Positions 43,394-46,383 of a DNA stretch of 46,383 nt are shown here, one piece after another. The first letter of the stretch is position 1. Every line of letters starts with the position of its first letter. Below the pieces are notes generated by a model. The model had not been told where the DNA came from, did no database searches, and saw nothing but the letters and a program-made list of their open reading frames with translations. Made by a program: the position numbers and the translations under genes. Origin of the DNA: Sphingomonas faeni (lineage in GTDB: Bacteria > Pseudomonadota > Alphaproteobacteria > Sphingomonadales > Sphingomonadaceae); the NCBI RefSeq assembly GCF_023195535.1, contig NZ_JALPNF010000015.1:1-46383 (forward strand). Reading direction: 5' to 3'.

Positions 43394-43450
43394 GCGTTCC
43401 TGCCCCCTTCCTAGCTTCCCAGCTTCGGCCGCTCGTTCATCCCCGCGTTA
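43394..43450. repeat. Dispersed intergenic repeat A, copy 1
   Basis: The string gcccccttcctagcttccca then gcttcggccgctcgttcatc matches the other copies at 44141-44285 and 44917-45016 (consensus CCCTTCCCTAGCTTCCCAAC followed by TTCGGACGCTGGTTCATC). It lies upstream of the GGDEF-EAL gene. A weaker match is at 41051-41080 and a short one at 39083-39100. Confidence 0.55.
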
Positions 43451-43505
43451 CGACCGCTTTCGGCGCCTGACCCTGCGAACTCGAATGTAGCGACTGGGCA
43501 ATAGC

Positions 43506-44042
43506 TTAGGAAGCAGGCTGTCCAAGTCCGAGTTTTGTGGCCGATGAGCCGCGGACGGCTTTTGCGGGGGTCTCAGGCACGGGATTGGCGGCGACGCTAC
43601 GTCGAACCGTAGGTGCCAATCCGGATTCCTCGTTATACAGAACCAGGATTGTAGCGATCGGTGCGGCGGTGAGGATCAGCAGGAAAAGGCCCATCAGCCA
43701 TTCGTTGGTCTCTAGCGGCTGCGAGAAGCTACCGCTGGGCTGCATCGACGGGCTAGGTCGCATCGGGCGCCTGCCGGCTTTCCTGGGGTGAAACGGGCGG
43801 TCTGCGGTCGCTCGGTGCGCAGACGGCCTGATCTGCGACCGATCATAGGCGGCGCGTGCTTCCTTCTTTCCCAAAACGGAATACGCCTCGTTGATCTCTT
43901 TCGCACGAGCAGAAACATCCACACCATGATTGGCATCGGGGTGATATTGACGGAGCAGCGCTTTCCACGCGGCGTGGATAGTCTCGTGACTTGCCGTCGA
44001 AGGCACCCCTAAAACAGAATAATAGTCGGGTGAGAGAGCCAT
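43506..44042 (-). CDS. J-domain protein with C-terminal membrane segment
   Basis: The 178-residue protein begins with a J domain (1-66): DYYSVLGVPSTASHETIHAA, the HPD motif at 34-36 in QYHPDANHG, and KEINEAYSVLG. A basic Pro/Arg-rich linker follows, then a single membrane segment at about 117-137 (LMGLFLLILTAAPIATILVL), and a short tail. The HPD motif is intact, so it should stimulate DnaK. The C-terminal anchor places the J domain in the cytoplasm at the membrane, unlike DnaJ itself. A ribosome binding site is not obvious. It may recruit DnaK to membrane-linked clients. Confidence 0.85.
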   Translation of the reverse strand: MALSPDYYSVLGVPSTASHETIHAAWKALLRQYHPDANHGVDVSARAKEINEAYSVLGKKEARAAYDRSQIRPSAHRATADRPFHPRKAGRRPMRPSPSMQPSGSFSQPLETNEWLMGLFLLILTAAPIATILVLYNEESGLAPTVRRSVAANPVPETPAKAVRGSSATKLGLGQPAS

Positions 44043-44140
44043 CGAGCCGATACTTGCGGCTAAAACGCGAAAAAGGAAAGTCCGCTTGGAGCGTGATCTT
44101 AACCTGGTCGTGAGCTACCGCGTCTCCACGACCCACAAGT

Positions 44141-44285
44141 GGACGTTCAGGCGCACTTCCCTGCCTCCCAATTTCGGACGCTGGTTCATCCTTGAGAATG
44201 ACCGATTTTGAAGCCCGGCTACCGGCTCGCGAATGTCGTGATGGGGAAAAGGTTGACCGACCGTCCGCTCCTGGGAAGGTGGGTG
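44141..44285. repeat. Dispersed intergenic repeat A, copy 2
   Basis: This copy runs from ggacgttcaggcgcacttcc through tttcggacgctggttcatcc to ctcgcgaatgtcgtgatggg, and aligns over about 120 bases with the copy at 44917-45016. The flanking strings ggacgttca and gaatgtcgtgatgggg match in both. It lies between the J-domain gene and the GNAT gene. Confidence 0.65.
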
Positions 44286-44288
44286 GCG

Positions 44289-44732
44289 TTAGCGGACGCC
44301 GTCTGACGCTGCTGGGAAGCGCTTGCGAAGGAAGAACTTCTTTTGACCTATGGGATGGTCGTCCAACGTGCCGAATACCTCAAAGCCTAACTTCTCATAA
44401 AACCCGCGAGCCTGAAACTCGAAGGTGTCGAGCCACATTCCAACGCAGTCGTTGGCGCGAGCAATCTCTTCGGCGCGTTCCATGAGAGTCTTTCCATAGT
44501 TCCCACCACGATATTCGTCCGGGACGGCGAGAAGGTCTACGAAGAGCCAATCGTAAGCGCACTTGCCCCATAGCCCGCCAACATGATTGCCAGCCTCGTC
44601 AGCCAAAAGCAGGGCAAAAGGGCGGAAACGCGGATCCCCTGCCCGATCCGTGTTATAAGCGAGCAATGGCTGAAGAACCGCCTCGCGGTCAGTCTCCGAA
44701 GGGTTCTCGGGTATCACAATGTGCAAAGTCAT
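44289..44732 (-). CDS. GNAT-family N-acetyltransferase
   Basis: This 147-residue protein has VDLLAVPDEYRGGNYGKTLM, whose R-G-G-N-Y-G-K is the acetyl-CoA motif A, then ERAEEIARANDCVGMWLDTF and FQARGFYEKLGFEVFGTLDD. The C-terminal HPIGQKKFFLRKRF is frequent in streptothricin-like and uncharacterised acetyltransferases. The substrate is unknown. It is unrelated in sequence to the GNAT gene at 14020. The gene lies in a repeat-rich region and is alone on its strand. Confidence 0.85.
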   Translation of the reverse strand: MTLHIVIPENPSETDREAVLQPLLAYNTDRAGDPRFRPFALLLADEAGNHVGGLWGKCAYDWLFVDLLAVPDEYRGGNYGKTLMERAEEIARANDCVGMWLDTFEFQARGFYEKLGFEVFGTLDDHPIGQKKFFLRKRFPAASDGVR

Positions 44733-44807
44733 GATGCGACCATAGGGTGCATTTGCTCGACTTCAACGGCAGCTTTTGGCGCAGATCATGGCATGGCCGA
44801 GTTTGGC

Positions 44808-44885
44808 ATCATGGTCATCAACAGATGTCTGCCTTAAAGACCGCAAGTTGCCCACCAGAACTTCCGGCTTGGAGCGAAGGCACCC
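44808..44885. repeat. Dispersed repeat C, copy 1
   Basis: The sequence tcatggtcatcaacagatgt then ctgccttaaagaccgcaagt and tgcccaccagaacttccggc aligns with 46157-46230 (tcatcgtgatgaacggatgt, then ccgctttcgagactgcgagt and ttcccactggaacgtcctac). Roughly two thirds of the bases agree by eye. Confidence 0.5.
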
Positions 44886-44916
44886 TACCCTACAGCTTCC
44901 GGCCAGACCCAGAACC

Positions 44917-45016
44917 GGACGTTCACGCCCCTTCCCTCGCTTCCCAACTTCGGACGCTGGTTCATCTTTGCGAGTAGCCGATTTTCAAGCCATCCGCTCG
45001 CGAATGTCGTGATGGG
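44917..45016. repeat. Dispersed intergenic repeat A, copy 3
   Basis: This copy runs ggacgttcacgccccttccc, tcgcttcccaacttcggacg, ctggttcatctttgcgagta and on to ctcgcgaatgtcgtgatggg. It aligns closely with the copy at 44141-44285. It leads directly into repeat B copy 1. Confidence 0.65.
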
Positions 45017-45157
45017 GGAGGAAAGCGGAACGTCCGCTTGGGGTCGACATCCGATGAAACCGACCATTGAAAGGGTATCCCAGACGCATCGGTGTTTTGC
45101 ATCGCCGGTGCCCTCGATTTCCTGCCGTTTTTGGGCTGATGCGAAATCCTTGATTTT
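45017..45157. repeat. Dispersed repeat B, copy 1
   Basis: The string gaggaaagcggaacgtccgc through ggtgttttgcatcgccggtg and tttcctgccgtttttgggc aligns with 45439-45576 at roughly 70 percent by eye. Shared blocks are ggaaagcggaacg, ttttgcatcg.cgg and tttcctgccgtt. No gene is supported inside. Confidence 0.55.
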
Positions 45158-45192
45158 TTTGCATCACGAACGACCGGTTTTCTTAGTGCCAA

Positions 45193-45396
45193 TCAATGAT
45201 CGGCCATGCGGCTCCGCGCTGAACGACGCGTCCAAAAAATCGTGATGGCTACTGCTATTGCTCGAAATGGGATGTTCTCAATGGCCTCAGTCCTACCCCG
45301 AAAGGCAGTCTCAACCACGAACGCAGCGCTCACGACGAGAAGCCAAATGACGAGTGGATGGGCAAGGAATCGACGTGACACCTCTTCTGCTAACAC
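45193..45396 (-). CDS. Possible small membrane protein (67 residues)
   Basis: A minus-strand frame from a GTG at 45396 reads LAEEVSRRFLAHPLVIWLLV then VSAAFVVETAFRGRTEAIEN and ITIFWTRRSARSRMADH: one or two membrane segments with positive residues after them. There is no ATG in the likely position and the ribosome binding site is weak. Its surroundings are repeats, so this may be a decayed gene. No family is recognised. Confidence 0.35.
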   Translation of the reverse strand: MLAEEVSRRFLAHPLVIWLLVVSAAFVVETAFRGRTEAIENIPFRAIAVAITIFWTRRSARSRMADH

Positions 45397-45438
45397 GCCG
45401 CCCCCGCGTGCGCTATTGAACGAAGCGGTATGGCCGGA

Positions 45439-45576
45439 ATGGAAAGGAAAGCGGAACGGCTGCTTTTGGGGCCGCACCCCGGGAAATCAGCCACTGAATG
45501 GACGTCCCAAATGCACGCTTTTGCATCGGCGGAACCCGAGGTTTCCTGCCGTTAGTTGGTCGATGTAAAACCCGTG
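45439..45576. repeat. Dispersed repeat B, copy 2
   Basis: The string ggaaaggaaagcggaacggc through atgcacgcttttgcatcggc and ggtttcctgccgttagttgg pairs with repeat B copy 1 at 45017-45157. It precedes the exported-protein gene at 45669. Confidence 0.55.
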
Positions 45577-45668
45577 AATTGGCTCATGGCTCTGATCGCG
45601 ATTACTGTTGGCTAAGCGGCATTCGATGATAGTCTCCATGCTGCTGCGTCACTGCAAAGGACCTGTTC

Positions 45669-46124
45669 ATGATTGCCGTCCTCGCCACTCTCCTGCTTCC
45701 GATTATGCCTCTCGAAGGCTCGGCGAAGTGGGATATTGCAGGAATGACCCCAACCCGTCCTGCGATCAGTTATTACGAGAAAGGCAAACCAAGCTTCGTT
45801 CTGACGTGCAGCGGTACGCAAACCACCGTTCAGGTTAGAGGATTCACGGCAGCGCAAAAATGGCCTCAGCCTGCGATGTCCTTGAAGTTTGGTACCGCAA
45901 CGCGTTCTGCCAATCCCGATCTACGAATGATCGGAGATCAAACGGCCTTCGAATTCCAGTTTGCGATCAGCGATCCCGTACTGTTGGCACTAAAGAACGG
46001 CGCGCCACTAGTTGCGACGTACAACGGCAATTCGCGCACTTTTCCAGTAGCACCTGCCGCATTCCGCCAAGAATTTGCAGAGAAGTGTTCCGCCCTAGTA
46101 CCGCCGGCAATGCGCGTCGGCTGA
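45669..46124 (+). CDS. Exported protein of unknown function (151 residues)
   Basis: A signal peptide (MIAVLATLLLPIMPLEGSAK) leads into a mature domain of beta character: KPSFVLTCSGTQTTVQVRGF, then MSLKFGTATRSANPDLRMIG and AFEFQFAISDPVLLALKNGA, with two Cys that could pair. The ATG at 45669 follows AAAGGACC with good spacing. No family is recognised; similar small periplasmic proteins with one disulphide occur in sphingomonads. It stands alone between repeat copies. Confidence 0.7.
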   Translation: MIAVLATLLLPIMPLEGSAKWDIAGMTPTRPAISYYEKGKPSFVLTCSGTQTTVQVRGFTAAQKWPQPAMSLKFGTATRSANPDLRMIGDQTAFEFQFAISDPVLLALKNGAPLVATYNGNSRTFPVAPAAFRQEFAEKCSALVPPAMRVG

Positions 46125-46156
46125 TAGCATCACGATCACGGACGTTGCGTGCGCGA

Positions 46157-46230
46157 TCATCGTGATGAACGGATGTCCGCTTTCGAGACTGCGAGTTTCC
46201 CACTGGAACGTCCTACTCTGGGCGAAACTG
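46157..46230. repeat. Dispersed repeat C, copy 2
   Basis: The second copy of the repeat at 44808-44885, with the recurring words gatgtccgctttcgagactg and cactggaacgtcctac. It lies after the exported-protein gene. Confidence 0.5.
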
Positions 46231-46274
46231 CCCGGCAGCGCGGGGCCGATAGGACCTGACGTGACCCCCGCCTT

Positions 46275-46383
46275 TCATCCAGCTGCGACCAGAGACCGAC
46301 CGTTGTTGTCGCGCAGGAGCGCGGGTGAAGCAACGGTCAGGTTTAAACCCGACCGTTGCTTTTCGAGTTCTGCGGCGAAGGCG
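46275..46383 (-). CDS. Possible C-terminal end of a minus-strand gene (runs off the window)
   Basis: A minus-strand frame enters from the right edge as AFAAELEKQRSGLNLTVASP then ALLRDNNGRSLVAAG and stops at 46275. The sequence looks protein-like but is too short to assign. Codon third positions are less GC-rich than neighbours, and the frame overlaps a strong hairpin with a T-run on the other strand, so it may equally be non-coding. Confidence 0.3.
   Translation of the reverse strand, partial: AFAAELEKQRSGLNLTVASPALLRDNNGRSLVAAG
46298..46363 (+). terminator. Terminator hairpin with a competing upstream arm (attenuator-like)
   Basis: The arms gcaacggtc (46330-46338) and gaccgttgc (46351-46359) pair over 9 bp around the palindrome ggtttaaacc, followed by TTTT: a good plus-strand terminator. 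A copy of gaccgttg at 46298-46305 could pair instead with caacggtc at 46331-46338 and so block the terminator stem. This is the layout of an attenuator, but the plus-strand gene it would control lies beyond the edge. Confidence 0.6.

Overview
The window looks like chromosomal DNA of a sphingomonad-type alphaproteobacterium (Sphingomonas or a close relative). The coding sequence is GC-rich. There are a TonB-receptor/PepSY pair, many GGDEF-EAL proteins, a carotenoid oxygenase, and the DUF3489-DUF2924-serine recombinase trio. A GTTC-N7-GTTC site, the alphaproteobacterial form of the LexA box, lies in front of umuDC. No tRNA, rRNA or CRISPR array was seen.

Layout. 0-5.2 kb: the end of an IS3-type element sits in the last codons of a TonB-dependent receptor gene, upstream of a PepSY membrane protein. 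Then come rlmJ, remnants of a DUF1203 gene and an IS6-type transposase, and a repeat-containing lipoprotein. 5.5-10.5 kb: a 1313-residue MASE1 hybrid histidine kinase with its own receiver and HPt domain, followed by two stand-alone receiver proteins. 10.6-17.6 kb: an accessory stretch of mostly small genes (lipoprotein, PilZ protein, amidase-like TIGR02594 protein, GNAT, SGNH esterase, nuclease-like protein, YozE-like protein), including an IS6 remnant and genes with visible damage. 17.6-20.6 kb: an SOS block with a divergent LexA box, a small ORF, umuD, umuC, and facing them a SRAP-domain protein coupled to a tiny membrane protein. 21.3-24.0 kb: the overlapping DUF3489, DUF2924 and large serine recombinase genes, bordered by an EAL-domain remnant. 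24.2-31.3 kb: oxidative stress functions (OxyR-type regulator, KatG, DUF892 ferritin-like protein, nucleoside deaminase, fused MsrB-MsrA). 31.5-36 kb: an IS5 remnant and a periplasmic aldehyde oxidoreductase of PaoABC type. 36-46.4 kb: two GGDEF-EAL proteins flank an ABM monooxygenase-carotenoid oxygenase operon, followed by a membrane-anchored J-domain protein, a GNAT enzyme, small exported proteins and a cluster of degenerate intergenic repeats.

The main themes are DNA damage and oxidative stress responses, c-di-GMP and phosphorelay signalling, and repeated insertion and decay of mobile DNA. The best leads for something new are the SOS divergent block, the three-gene recombinase module, the paired hairpins with an identical loop near 14.5 kb, the monooxygenase-carotenoid oxygenase pair, the repeat families around 43-46 kb, and the attenuator-like structure at the right edge. 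None of these has been tested by a search. Family assignments come from motif recognition alone.
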